Shown: positions 15,895 through 24,993, counted from the stretch's first letter. The stretch is DNA of 64,000 bases from Chelatococcus sp. HY11 (GCF_018398335.1 NZ_JAHBRX010000001.1:3774001-3838000); one strand, 5' to 3'. Notes: a model not told the origin generated them from the letters alone. Numbers and translations are program-made.

Positions 15895-16908
15895 TCAGAG
15901 CATCTCCCTGGCGATGAGGTGATACTGGCGTTTGCGCAAGGAAAGGGTCGGCAGAAACTCCTGCAGCATGAACTCGGTGACACCGGTCTGCGCCGACATG
16001 CGCTCGATGGTCGATCGTACCTGTCGGGGCGTTCCCACGAGATAGGCCGGCCAGTCGGCCTCTTCGGCCGGCACCATACCGCCCAGTAAGGCGATAGCTT
16101 CCTCCGGCGTCGGCCATGTCTCAAGGAGAATATTCTGCTCGCGGCGCAATTTGAAAACGGCTCGTACCGGCATCGCCAGATATTCCGCCTCCTCCTTGGT
16201 TTCGGCGACGATGACGCGTACGGCGGTGATCAGAGCCGGCTCGCTCACGCCCGCAGCGTAGCGCGAGGCCACAAAAGCGCGTCGATACGCGGCCACTGCC
16301 GGGGCAGCTATCCCTGGCGCTATGAAGGCGCTGAAGGCGAGCGGAATACCATAGCGCGCCGCGCGCAGGGCGCTTTCTTCACTGGCCGCCAGAATCCAGG
16401 GCGTCGGCCCGGCGGGCTCATCCGGCATGATGCGGATAGCCCGGAAAGGGGAATCCGCGTCCAGCTGATGGCTCAACCAGCCGATCACTTCGCGTATCTG
16501 CTCTTCCTGATCATCTGGCACCTCGCACCCGCGCAAGCGGCGCAAGGCGGTGTCGGCCAGCGTCCCGGTGCGGGCCCGGCCAAAGCCGGCGTCGATGCGC
16601 CCCGGAAACATCACGCCCAGCGTGCGCATGCATTCCGCTGCCTTGTAAGGACTGTAATGGTTCAGAAGGACGCCACCGACACCAACGCGAATGGATCGGG
16701 TCGCGCCGGCGAGCGCCATGGCGAAGACTTCCGGCGCGGGATTCGCCTCGAACGGTGTGGCGTGGTGCTCAACGATCCAGTAGCGGTGGTATCCCAGTTC
16801 TTCCGCATATTGGGCCAGCGCGATGGTTTCCCGCATGGCCTGCCCCGAAGTCAGGCCGGTCGATTTCTGCATGGCGTCGAGTATCGACAGGCGAAGACGG
16901 GGCGACAT
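15895..16908 (-). CDS. LLM class flavin-dependent monooxygenase (luciferase-like)
   Basis: A 337-residue TIM-barrel protein of the luciferase-like superfamily, MsnO8-like branch: YHRYWIVEHHATPFEANPAPEV, IRVGVGGVLLNHYSP and FPGRIDAGFGRARTGT are the FMN-binding and family segments, and YLVGTPRQVRSTIERM is the usual end. Such enzymes use FMNH2 and oxygen, supplied by a separate reductase, to oxidise carbon, nitrogen or sulfur substrates. It is the last gene of a minus-strand run, 18 bases after the ABC ATPase fusion, so it probably acts on the imported compound. No flavin reductase is visible nearby. Confidence 0.9.
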   Translation of the reverse strand: MSPRLRLSILDAMQKSTGLTSGQAMRETIALAQYAEELGYHRYWIVEHHATPFEANPAPEVFAMALAGATRSIRVGVGGVLLNHYSPYKAAECMRTLGVMFPGRIDAGFGRARTGTLADTALRRLRGCEVPDDQEEQIREVIGWLSHQLDADSPFRAIRIMPDEPAGPTPWILAASEESALRAARYGIPLAFSAFIAPGIAAPAVAAYRRAFVASRYAAGVSEPALITAVRVIVAETKEEAEYLAMPVRAVFKLRREQNILLETWPTPEEAIALLGGMVPAEEADWPAYLVGTPRQVRSTIERMSAQTGVTEFMLQEFLPTLSLRKRQYHLIAREML

Positions 16909-16926
16909 GCAGGTGCTCCTTCTGAA

Positions 16927-19437
16927 TCAGGCCGCAGCGATCAATGCGCGCGTATACTCGTTTTGGGGGGTCCGTACGATGGTGTCGGCCTGTCCTTCCT
17001 CGATGATACGGCCCTGGCGCAATACGGCGAGGCGATCGCAGAAGTGGCGGGCCAGCGCGATATCGTGAGTAATGAGGAGAAAGGCCGTTGCGGTTTCGCG
17101 CGCGAGGCTTTCCATCAATTCCATCATCTCCATCCGGACCGATTGATCGAGCATGGATGTGGGCTCATCAGCGATGATGAGCTTGGGATTGACGACCACC
17201 GCTCTCGCGAACGCGACACGCTGTCTCTGTCCGCCAGACAGGGCGATGGGCAGATGGGAGATGAAGGCGCCGTCATTGGGCAGTCTGGCGGCCGCCAGCG
17301 CCGCGAGGACCTTCGCATGGATGACGGCGGGATCGCGCTCGCCCCGGATGCGCAAGGGCTCGGCGACGATGTCGCGCACGGACATGCCGTTACGCATGCT
17401 TTGGTAAGGATCCTGAAAGACCAGATGGACGGCCTCGCTCATGATCTGGCGGCGGCGCGGGCCAAGCGAGGCCATGTCTCTGCCCTGGAAGAGGACAGTG
17501 CCTTCATCGGGTGACAGGACACCCATGCACAGACGGGCGATGGTGGATTTGCCCGCCCCACTGCCGCCCACAAGGCCCAGTTTCTCTCCGGGAGCCAGAA
17601 CCAGCGATACATCGTTCAGCGCCCGATGCTCGCTCGCCCCACGCGCCCGCCCGGCACGGCGGCGGAAGGTCTTCGATACGTTCCGCAATTCGATGAGTGG
17701 CGTTGGCGCGGGCCCACTTCTCTCTGCTTGGGCTTGCCAGCGCTTTTCGCCGTTGATCTCAGGCAGGCTTTCGAAAAGAGCGCGTGTGTGGGCGTGACGC
17801 GGGGCGCGGCGCAAGTCCGCCGGCTCGCCTTCTTCCACGATTGTCCCGCCGCACATCACAGCCAGCCGGTCGGCATGGCGCGCGATCAGGGGCAGGTTGT
17901 GGGTGACGAACAGGATCGAGAGATCGAGCCGCTGCCGCAAATCGAGTAGCAGCGCCATGATGTCCTCCTGCACAAGGACGTCGAGGCCTGTCGTTGGCTC
18001 GTCAGCGATTACGACCTCGGGTCGGTTGCAAAGCGCGATGGCGATGACGGCGCGCTGGCGCATGCCGCCGGACAGCTCATGCGGGAAGCTCGCGGCATGG
18101 CGGACCTCCAGTCCGACCGACAGCAACTTCTCGGCGATGGCGGCTTCACGGGCCTTTGGCGTGCGCTTCCCGCCCTGGTCCAGTGCCTCGCCGAGCTGGG
18201 CGCCAATTGTGAGCACGGGGTCCAGGGCGTTCATGGCGCTCTGCGGAATAAGCGCGATGCGCCGTCCGCGCAGACGCCGCATCGTTTCGTCGCTGGCGGT
18301 CAGAAGGTCATCGCTGTGCAGCCAGATGGCGCCGCGCGTGACGCAGGCGGAGGAGCGCAAGAGCCGCGGGATCGCCATCGACACCGTCGTCTTGCCTGAG
18401 CCGGATTCGCCCACGAGGCCGAGCAGTTCGCCCCGCCGCAGGTTGAGATCGACGCCGCGCACCACCTCATGGCTGCCGAATTCGGATTCCCACGATACAT
18501 GCAGCTGCTGCACCGACAGAATGACGCCGGGAACGGGTGCCGCCGCCGCGGGGCGTTCGATCGCTTTCGCCAGCCGCTTGCGGATGCGGGGCGCGAGCGA
18601 GGCATCGTAGCCAAAGCCGATCAGCGCCAGCGCCAGCACGGTTATCGAGACGGCGAGCCCCGGTGGCATGACCCAGTAGACCCAGGCGCCTGTGAGAAAG
18701 GCCGTGCGCGCGTTGGCGTGGAAAAGGATGGAGCCCCAGCTGTTCTGCAATGGGTCGCCCAGGCCGAGGAAGCTCAGCGAGGTCTCGATCAGGATCGCGT
18801 TATGGGCGATGCGAACGAACTGCGGCACGATCAAGGGCGCGAGCTCGGGAATGAGATGGCGCATGCCGACGAAATAGCCGCTGGCGCCCATCGCCAGCGA
18901 TGCCTCAACGAAGGTGCTGGACCGGATCTGCAGGATCTGCGCGCGCAGCTCGCGCACGGATGGCGCCCACATGACAAAGGCGATGACAAGGACCTGGGTC
19001 TTTATCGATGCGCCAAAGAACACGCCAAGCACGACGACGAGCGGCATGAAGGGCAGGCACAGGATGATGTCCACCAGGCGCATGACAAGGCGGTCGATCA
19101 ACCCGCCGTTGAACCCGGCGATGACCGCGATGACCGTCGCCAGGAATGTCGATATCACAGCCACCAGCAGTCCGACGAAAAGCGATATGCGCGCGCCGTA
19201 CAGCAGCTGGGAAAACAGGTCCTGCCCTGCGTCGTCGCAGCCCAGTATATGCGCCGCGGTCGGTGCCGCGAAAGGTCTGCACACAGTGTCGCGAGGCCCG
19301 TAGGAAGTCAGCAACGGCGCGAATATGGCACTGAGCGCGATGACCGCGAGGATGACCATTCCTGCGCGCTGGACCTTGCCGGTCAAGGTTTCGCCCGGCG
19401 CGAGAAAGCGGCGCGTGTTTACATAGCGATCGCTCAT
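16927..19437 (-). CDS. Peptide-type ABC transporter: permease fused to two ATPase domains
   Basis: An 836-residue triple fusion in the order DppC-DppD-DppF. Residues 1-285 are the permease (five to six membrane segments; EASLAMGASGYFVG is the EAA loop). The first ATPase (about 305-560) has GESGSGKT (343-350), LSGGMRQR and VVIADEPTTGLD. The second (about 580-836) has GGSGAGKS, LSGGQRQR and LIIADEPTSMLD. All key ATP-binding residues are present, so both sites look active. In most relatives these are two or three separate genes. The start overlaps the upstream permease gene by 4 bases (ATGA). It powers uptake together with the genes at 19434 and 20768. Confidence 0.93.
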   Translation of the reverse strand: MSDRYVNTRRFLAPGETLTGKVQRAGMVILAVIALSAIFAPLLTSYGPRDTVCRPFAAPTAAHILGCDDAGQDLFSQLLYGARISLFVGLLVAVISTFLATVIAVIAGFNGGLIDRLVMRLVDIILCLPFMPLVVVLGVFFGASIKTQVLVIAFVMWAPSVRELRAQILQIRSSTFVEASLAMGASGYFVGMRHLIPELAPLIVPQFVRIAHNAILIETSLSFLGLGDPLQNSWGSILFHANARTAFLTGAWVYWVMPPGLAVSITVLALALIGFGYDASLAPRIRKRLAKAIERPAAAAPVPGVILSVQQLHVSWESEFGSHEVVRGVDLNLRRGELLGLVGESGSGKTTVSMAIPRLLRSSACVTRGAIWLHSDDLLTASDETMRRLRGRRIALIPQSAMNALDPVLTIGAQLGEALDQGGKRTPKAREAAIAEKLLSVGLEVRHAASFPHELSGGMRQRAVIAIALCNRPEVVIADEPTTGLDVLVQEDIMALLLDLRQRLDLSILFVTHNLPLIARHADRLAVMCGGTIVEEGEPADLRRAPRHAHTRALFESLPEINGEKRWQAQAERSGPAPTPLIELRNVSKTFRRRAGRARGASEHRALNDVSLVLAPGEKLGLVGGSGAGKSTIARLCMGVLSPDEGTVLFQGRDMASLGPRRRQIMSEAVHLVFQDPYQSMRNGMSVRDIVAEPLRIRGERDPAVIHAKVLAALAAARLPNDGAFISHLPIALSGGQRQRVAFARAVVVNPKLIIADEPTSMLDQSVRMEMMELMESLARETATAFLLITHDIALARHFCDRLAVLRQGRIIEEGQADTIVRTPQNEYTRALIAAA

Positions 19438-20453
19438 ATCCGGTCAATTTCAGCGGTGCGAGGATCGATCAGCGGATAGAGCAGGTCGGCTACCAGATTG
19501 GCGATGATCACGCTCAGCGACACGAGAATGAAAATGCCTTGAAGAAGGTTGTAATCGCGCGAGTTGACCGCCATCACGATCAGGCTGCCGAGCCCCGGAT
19601 AAGAGAACACGGTCTCGATCACCAGCGTGCCCCCCACGAGAGATCCGACGCTCATCATCACGTTCGTAACCAGGGGCAAGAGCGCGTTGCGGAAGGCATG
19701 GCCGAAGAAGATGCGACGCTCGCTGAGCCCCTTGGCACGGGCAAAGGTCACATAATCCTGGTCCAAAGCCATCATCGTCGCTGAGCGTGCGATGAGGAGC
19801 ACATTGGCGGCCATCACGACCCCCAGCGCGAGTGTCGGCATGATCAGTCGCTTGGCGACGCCGACATACCACGCCCAGCTGCCGGTCGGCGTGCCGATCG
19901 GATACGCGCCATAGGACGGCAACCACTGCAAGGTGGTTGAGAAGAGGATGATCAGCATCATGGCCAGCCAGAAGGGTGGCAGGGAGCCTATGAAAAGCAC
20001 GCCCGAAATGGTGGCGAGATCCGCGGCGCGGCCCCGCCGCCAGGCCGAATAGGCACCGAGCAGCGAGCCGACCAGGGTGCTGAATATGAGCGCGCCGCCC
20101 ATCAGCAGCAGCGTCCAGGGCAAGCGCTGCATCAACGCCTGCGACACTGGCATGCCAAGGAGGATCGAGTTGCCGAGGTCGCCCCGGAAGAAGCTCGTCA
20201 GATAGTTCAGATATTGCTGCCAGAGAGGCAGATGCAGGTTGAACTCTTCCATGATGCGTTGCATCTGGGCCTTCGTCATGTTCTCCACGACGTCGGACCC
20301 CAGCAAGGCATTGATCGGGTTTCCGGGCGCAAGGCGCGGCAGAAGAAAATTGGCCGTCAGAACGACGAGCAATGTCACCGCGTATTGCAGGAATGTACGG
20401 AGATAATACATCGGTGAAAGCCCGCTCATTAAAGATGAGAGGGGGTCTCTCAT
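19434..20453 (-). CDS. Peptide-type ABC transporter permease (DppB-like)
   Basis: A 339-residue membrane protein with six predicted helices. It has the DppB/OppB opening (YLRTFLQYAVTLLVVLTANFLLPRLAPGNP), the DLGNSIL motif and the EAA loop YVTFARAKGLSERRI, then the typical ending VADLLYPLIDPR. It pairs with the permease part of the downstream fusion to form the inner-membrane channel. An in-frame ATG at 20411 would remove the first residues and is also possible. It is 314 bases from the binding-protein gene, with a hairpin between. Confidence 0.93.
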   Translation of the reverse strand: MRDPLSSLMSGLSPMYYLRTFLQYAVTLLVVLTANFLLPRLAPGNPINALLGSDVVENMTKAQMQRIMEEFNLHLPLWQQYLNYLTSFFRGDLGNSILLGMPVSQALMQRLPWTLLLMGGALIFSTLVGSLLGAYSAWRRGRAADLATISGVLFIGSLPPFWLAMMLIILFSTTLQWLPSYGAYPIGTPTGSWAWYVGVAKRLIMPTLALGVVMAANVLLIARSATMMALDQDYVTFARAKGLSERRIFFGHAFRNALLPLVTNVMMSVGSLVGGTLVIETVFSYPGLGSLIVMAVNSRDYNLLQGIFILVSLSVIIANLVADLLYPLIDPRTAEIDRI

Positions 20454-20650
20454 CTCCGATTTCGGATAGTTCCGGTGATGCTTCAGGAAGAGCGGGGGCG
20501 CCGCCTCTATCGGCTCCAGGATATTCCGACGCGCGGCACGGATAGCACTTTTCCGGAGCTCTCAGGAATTGTAGAGACTTTGTTTCCACGGCCGGCTTGT
20601 CTCGACCATCTCCATCAATGAGTCCCAGAAGCCTTTCCAATCGTCGTTAC

Positions 20651-20674
20651 GGAACTCGGGTGTTCGCGAGTTCC
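20651..20674. promoter_or_regulatory. Intercistronic hairpin between binding-protein and permease genes
   Basis: GGAACTCG (20651-20658) and CGAGTTCC (20667-20674) form a perfect 8-bp stem with an 8-base loop, about 95 bases after the binding-protein stop on the minus strand. Such hairpins often protect the abundant binding-protein mRNA while lowering permease expression. There is no T tract. Confidence 0.4.
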
Positions 20675-20767
20675 TGATGACTAGCCGGCATCGGGTAAAC
20701 CGATTTCGGGAACAAGCCCAGTGATGACCATGGTACCTCTTGGGCAATTCGTGAATGTCGACTGGGC

Positions 20768-22468
20768 TTAGTGCTGGAACTGGGCGTCGAGCGGCGCAGT
20801 CGTGCCGATGCGGCCAGCCTCGGGCAGAAATGAATACTTGTGAAATATCCCGTATCCCGATGACGAAGCATAGTTGTCATAGGACTGCCAGCGATAAGCA
20901 AAGAGACCATCCGGATACCAGAGCATGAAACGGCTCGGGTACTTCACTTCATATTCCTGGAGTTCGAAGCTGACGTCCTTGCGCTTGTCACGCGTATCGG
21001 CATCCCACCACTTGTTGTAGAGGGCGAGCCGCTCCGGCTCGCTTTCCAGCAGTTTTTTCATCTGCGAGGACGAGTAGAACTGCATGTACTGGTCCTGATC
21101 GGCCAATCCATGCGGCGTGATTTCCGAGATCGAGAAATCATAATTGCCGGAATTCGAGAGATTGGCGAAAGTCGCGGCATCGACAGCCTCGACATGGGAC
21201 TTGAACCCCACGTTGGCGAATTGCTTCACCATCAACTCGGCGGCCCGCACGTGCAGAGGCTGGTTTGTCGACACGAGGATGCGCCAATCGATGGGCTTGC
21301 CATCAGGTAGATCGCGGAAGCCGTCCTTGTCCTTGTCGACGAAGCCCTGGCTGTCGAGGCCCTTCTTGGCGAGCTCGGCGTCGTAGGGCACGGTAAGGCC
21401 CGGCTTCGTCCAGGTGCTGTCGAGATGCGGCCAGCCATGCTTGCCGGATTGGGCCCGGCCCAGCATGATGCGATCGACCATCTCGTCCGGCTGAATGGCA
21501 AGCGACAAGGCATAGCGCAAGTCGCGATTGTTGAAGACGGGCAGATCGAGGTTCATCTGCATCCAGGTCCCCCAGAGGCTGGGCGCCTGAGCGATCTCTA
21601 TGCTTAGGTCGTTCCGCCATTGCTCCACCAGCTCGGGCGGCATGGCGCGTGCAGCGCCGTCGATCTCGCCTGACTTCAGCGCGGCGAACATCGTCTGGGG
21701 GTCCTTGATCATGACGAGGGTCAGTTCATCGACCACCGGTTTGCCCGCCCAATATTGATCATGGGCGACATAGTGGTAGTATTCATCCGCCTTGTAGTCG
21801 ACCAGCTTGTAGGGACCGGTGCCGATGGCCGGATCGGTGAGCGTGCGCGGATCCTTGATGTTTTCCCACTGCTTCTTCTGCAGAATGGGCAGTTCCGGCG
21901 CTGTTACAAGGTCGAAGTTAGGCATGGGCCGTTCGCTCGTGAAGCGTATGCGGGTCGGACTGATCTTCTCGATCTTGTCGACACGCGGAACGTCCGAAAC
22001 ATGGTGCGTCCAGCGATTGGCTGGCCCGTCGCGATAGTATTCATATGTGAAGACAACATCATCGACGGTCAGTTCGCTCCCGTCGTGGAACTTCACGCCC
22101 TGCCGGATCTCGGCTTCCCACACTCGTCCGTCGGCCGTCACCGGAACAACCTCGGTGGCCAGCCAGCTGCGGCCTTTGCTGAGATAAGGTGAAGGCTCGA
22201 GCAGCTTGTCGAGGCTCAGATACAGCACCCAGTCATTCCAGGAGTTGCCGATCGTGTAGGTCGTGATGTTGCCCGCGGTGTTCCAGATGCCAATGCGCAG
22301 ATGCTTGGCTTTCTTGGGTCCTTCGTTATTGGTCGCGCTCAAAATTCCGGCCGCGGTGTGCTTCTGGTCGGCCGTCACGTGGGCACCATCATGGGCGACG
22401 ACAGGCGCCGCTGTGGCCATGAGGGCGCAAACAGCCGTGGCGGTTGCAAGGCGCGTGAGAACTGCCAT
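20768..22468 (-). CDS. ABC transporter substrate-binding protein (SBP_bac_5, peptide/opine type)
   Basis: 567 residues from the chosen ATG at 22468. An upstream in-frame ATG at 22567 would put 33 non-hydrophobic residues before the signal peptide and is unlikely; AAAGG lies 8 bases before 22468. The signal peptide is at about 1-25 (ends VVAHDG). DGRVWEAEIRQGVKFHDGSELTVDDVVFTYEYY is the SBP_bac_5 landmark. It delivers a peptide-like ligand to the two permease parts encoded downstream. It is longer than typical DppA but normal for the cluster-5 family. The ligand is unknown; the neighbouring monooxygenase suggests it is not a plain peptide. Confidence 0.92.
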   Translation of the reverse strand: MAVLTRLATATAVCALMATAAPVVAHDGAHVTADQKHTAAGILSATNNEGPKKAKHLRIGIWNTAGNITTYTIGNSWNDWVLYLSLDKLLEPSPYLSKGRSWLATEVVPVTADGRVWEAEIRQGVKFHDGSELTVDDVVFTYEYYRDGPANRWTHHVSDVPRVDKIEKISPTRIRFTSERPMPNFDLVTAPELPILQKKQWENIKDPRTLTDPAIGTGPYKLVDYKADEYYHYVAHDQYWAGKPVVDELTLVMIKDPQTMFAALKSGEIDGAARAMPPELVEQWRNDLSIEIAQAPSLWGTWMQMNLDLPVFNNRDLRYALSLAIQPDEMVDRIMLGRAQSGKHGWPHLDSTWTKPGLTVPYDAELAKKGLDSQGFVDKDKDGFRDLPDGKPIDWRILVSTNQPLHVRAAELMVKQFANVGFKSHVEAVDAATFANLSNSGNYDFSISEITPHGLADQDQYMQFYSSSQMKKLLESEPERLALYNKWWDADTRDKRKDVSFELQEYEVKYPSRFMLWYPDGLFAYRWQSYDNYASSSGYGIFHKYSFLPEAGRIGTTAPLDAQFQH

Positions 22469-22645
22469 GTCCGGAACCTTTTCGAGAGGAATGCGCGTCC
22501 AAAATTTGACGGGCTCGCGAAGCCAGCGGAGCGCTGCTGACTTATCGTTATGTATTGCATCCGTCAAGGAAAGATGACATCTAAGAAATGTTAAAAACTA
22601 ACGCTTTCGCGATCGACGAGGCATCACAAATTATGGGCGTACTTC

Positions 22646-22674
22646 TTGTACAGTCTCATTATAATTATTATAAT
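22646..22674 (+). promoter_or_regulatory. Sigma-70-like promoter candidate
   Basis: TTGTAC (22646-22651), 17 bases, TATAAT (22669-22674), in an AT-rich patch before the gene at 22690. The expected start point (about 22681) would leave only a very short leader and exclude the GAAGGA before the ATG. So either the mRNA is nearly leaderless or another promoter is used. Confidence 0.3.
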
Positions 22675-22689
22675 GAAGGAAATAGTCCT

Positions 22690-23244
22690 ATGGGACTTCA
22701 AATCCAGGCTCAGGAGGTGCTGCCGGTCCGCGAATTGCAGCTCACGGAAGGCCATTTTCGGGAAGCGACCGGGCTTATTACCACCACGCACCTGGATCAG
22801 ATCGGATTTTTACGCTTTCGCGACGCGGTCGAGGACTTCCTGGATCGCGGCGGGCGTTGGATTTTCAACGGCCATCTCATGAGGCCGCTGGTCGAAGGGC
22901 TGCGCAACTATGTGCCGCTTCCAAGTCAGCGGCGGGTGGATCTTGACCAGATCCGCCTGAATTCACATCCCATCTTTCTTGGCATCGACCAGAAGAAGCT
23001 TGAGGAAAACCGTGGTGTCGCAGGCTTTTACGGGCGCGGCCACAATCCGATGCCGGAGGGCGCGGTGGCAATCAACGGAATTGGTCCCGACAAGGTTGCG
23101 GTGGATTGGGTCTGGGCGAGGCCGCGCGGCGGCGAGATCTTCTCACACAGTGGCAACGAGTTCTGGGGCTGTGGAGATGATCCCGACCTGAAAGCGAGTT
23201 TACTCGACCGGGCTGTCAGGTGGGCTGGGGGGAAATTGAACTGA
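22690..23244 (+). CDS. Unrecognised protein, possible class I glutamine amidotransferase-like fold (1 of 2)
   Basis: 184 residues from the ATG at 22690 (GAAGGA upstream); an upstream ATG at 22588 would add 34 residues of low-quality sequence across a promoter-like region. I do not recognise a named family. The pattern of a hydrophobic strand, an FLDRGGRWIFNGH segment, then a helix recalls ThuA/GATase1-like domains, but there is no obvious catalytic Cys. It overlaps the next gene by one base (TGATG), and that protein has a similar strand-Gly-Gly layout. It is divergent from the ABC binding protein and probably part of that pathway. Confidence 0.6.
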   Translation: MGLQIQAQEVLPVRELQLTEGHFREATGLITTTHLDQIGFLRFRDAVEDFLDRGGRWIFNGHLMRPLVEGLRNYVPLPSQRRVDLDQIRLNSHPIFLGIDQKKLEENRGVAGFYGRGHNPMPEGAVAINGIGPDKVAVDWVWARPRGGEIFSHSGNEFWGCGDDPDLKASLLDRAVRWAGGKLN

Positions 23245-23873
23245 TGCGCGTCCTGGCTATCCATCCTGGCACTTATTATCACATTCAAAGTCTCGAGAGC
23301 CCTCCCTTCGCGCAATATTTCGACGCGCTGGTTCGGCCTGAGGACCTTACTTGGGCGGAGCTGCGGCGGTACGACGTTCTTTTCATCCCTTGCCGCACCC
23401 CCGCCGATAGGATGCTTCCCTACAAGGATCTCTTGCTGCGCCATCTCGATGAGGGCGGGACGATCATCTCGACGGGTGAGAATCATAGCGAGCTCTATCT
23501 CCCAGGCGTCCGTTTCACCCCGCAGCCGACCAACTGGTGGTGGTGGCTCACGCCGGGCGCGGATCTCGGCGTGCGGGCCGCGAATGCCGATCACTCCCTT
23601 TTCCGCTACCTGCCCGAGGAGGATCTGACCTGGCACCTGCACGGCTGGTTTGATCCGCCGGAAGGCGTCACGGCGTTGGCCGTCAACGAAGCCGGCAAGC
23701 CGATCCTCTACGTGGATGACGTGAGCACCAACGGCCGTCTCATCATCACCAGCCTCGATCCGCTTTTCCATCATGGCTCGCACTTCATGCCTGCCACGAC
23801 ACGCTTCCTGAAAGGCTTCCTGCCCTGGATGCGCGATCATGCCGCGCGCCAAGCCGCGTCAAAAGTCGAGTGA
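23244..23873 (+). CDS. Unrecognised protein, possible class I glutamine amidotransferase-like fold (2 of 2)
   Basis: 209 residues from the ATG overlapping the previous stop (TGATG), which implies translational coupling. It opens with a strand (MRVLAIHPGTYY), then RRYDVLFIPCRTPADRM and LLRHLDEGGTIISTGEN, the alpha/beta arrangement of ThuA- or GATase1-like domains, where a Cys at the nucleophile-elbow position (IPC) is intriguing. A Trp run follows at about residue 92. No confident family name. With its partner it forms a two-gene operon divergent from the ABC transporter. A stem-loop begins at its stop codon. Confidence 0.6.
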   Translation: MRVLAIHPGTYYHIQSLESPPFAQYFDALVRPEDLTWAELRRYDVLFIPCRTPADRMLPYKDLLLRHLDEGGTIISTGENHSELYLPGVRFTPQPTNWWWWLTPGADLGVRAANADHSLFRYLPEEDLTWHLHGWFDPPEGVTALAVNEAGKPILYVDDVSTNGRLIITSLDPLFHHGSHFMPATTRFLKGFLPWMRDHAARQAASKVE

Positions 23874-23905
23874 GCCTTCAAGAGCATGCGCTCGTGAAGG
23901 CTCAC
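23870..23905 (+). terminator. Strong stem-loop at the end of the two-gene operon
   Basis: GTGAGCCTTCA (23870-23880) pairs perfectly with TGAAGGCTCAC (23895-23905), with an inner GAGC/GCTC extension. The stop codon TGA of the gene is in the left arm. There is no T run, so it may be a hairpin-only or Rho-assisted terminator. Confidence 0.5.
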
Positions 23906-23939
23906 GGCTGGCCGGATGTTGAAAGGAGCGGAGCCTCGT

Positions 23940-23974
23940 CAGGGACCCCGCGCGTTGGGCGCGCAAGGTCCCTG
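23940..23974. terminator. Second stem-loop, 35 bases downstream
   Basis: CAGGGACC (23940-23947) and GGTCCCTG (23967-23974) pair, with GCGCG-rich inner bases that extend the stem. Together with the preceding hairpin it makes a double barrier at the end of the operon. Confidence 0.4.
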
Positions 23975-24422
23975 TCTCCATTTACGTCCGGCGCGGGGCC
24001 TTGGTGTCGCGGTCATTGTCCAAATCTATTTACGGAAGAAACAAGTATATTTGTGTTTTATACCCATCGTTGAAAGTGGATTTTTTTTTGAGTGAATTAT
24101 GAAAATCATGATGTGATTGATATGTATTGTTCGTAATGTATATCTACGAATTGCGAATTTCACGAATCGGAATGCTTTAACAGATCGAATATAGTAGATA
24201 TATTGCCATTTGAGTGTATATATTTTGTTATGATCAACTATAAATCGAGCGCTGGCTTGTGCTATCGAATAAGCCTCCACTCCGCAGAGGCCTTCCGGCC
24301 CATTCGGCGGAACGTCTTGTCGTCCACGCGCGTTCCAGGGTTGTGCGTCATTGGGGCTGACGGCATCATCGCGCGCGTCGGAAATCGGGCTGGTGTTGGC
24401 TTGAGGTGGGAAAGGATACGCT
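23975..24422. other. AT-rich intergenic stretch, no gene recognised
   Basis: About 24010-24260 is strongly AT-rich, in sharp contrast to the surroundings, with long A/T runs (for example nine T near 24083) and no coding frame of note. This base composition is typical of promoter DNA bound by xenogeneic silencers such as MucR in alphaproteobacteria, or of foreign DNA. The leader of the VOC gene begins near 24400. Confidence 0.5.
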
Positions 24423-24902
24423 ATGGCAGTTGCCAAGAACACGATCTGTTTGTGGTTCGACAAGGACGCTGAGAATGCGGCCCGCTTCTACGCCGAGACG
24501 TTCCCGGACAGTTCGGTCGGTGCCGTTCACCGTGCGCCCAGCGACTTTCCATCCGGGAAGGCGGGCGATGTGCTGACGGTTGACTTCACCGTCGCGGGCA
24601 TCCCCTGCCTCGGCCTCAACGGAGGTCCTGCGTTCAAACATAACGAGGCCTTTTCGTTCCAGATCGCTACGGACGATCAGGAAGAGACGGATCGGTATTG
24701 GAATGCCATCGTCTCCAATGGCGGCCAGGAAAGCGCGTGTGGATGGTGCAAGGATAAATGGGGCATCTCCTGGCAGATAACGCCGCGTGTGCTGACGGAC
24801 GCTCTCGCCGCTGGCGGTGAGGAAGCCAAGCGCGCCTTCGAGGCCATGATGGATATGACGAAAATCGACGTCGCGGCCATCGAGGCGGCGCGGCGCGGCT
24901 GA
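24423..24902 (+). CDS. VOC family protein, PhnB-like
   Basis: A 159-residue protein of the vicinal-oxygen-chelate fold, PhnB/3-demethylubiquinone-methyltransferase-like branch: ICLWFDKDAENAARFYAETFP, FTVAGIPCLGLNGGP and the ending GISWQITPRVL are characteristic. The metal-site residues of true dioxygenases are not obvious, and family members mostly lack a known reaction. The ATG has GGAAAGGA upstream. It stands alone. Confidence 0.9.
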   Translation: MAVAKNTICLWFDKDAENAARFYAETFPDSSVGAVHRAPSDFPSGKAGDVLTVDFTVAGIPCLGLNGGPAFKHNEAFSFQIATDDQEETDRYWNAIVSNGGQESACGWCKDKWGISWQITPRVLTDALAAGGEEAKRAFEAMMDMTKIDVAAIEAARRG

Positions 24903-24993
24903 GGATTCGAGATCGCGCGCTCCATCGGGTGATGTGGCGTGTCCAACGCGACGCGTCGTCGCTCCTTAATGGACAAGGTGTTGCAGCGTCTGG

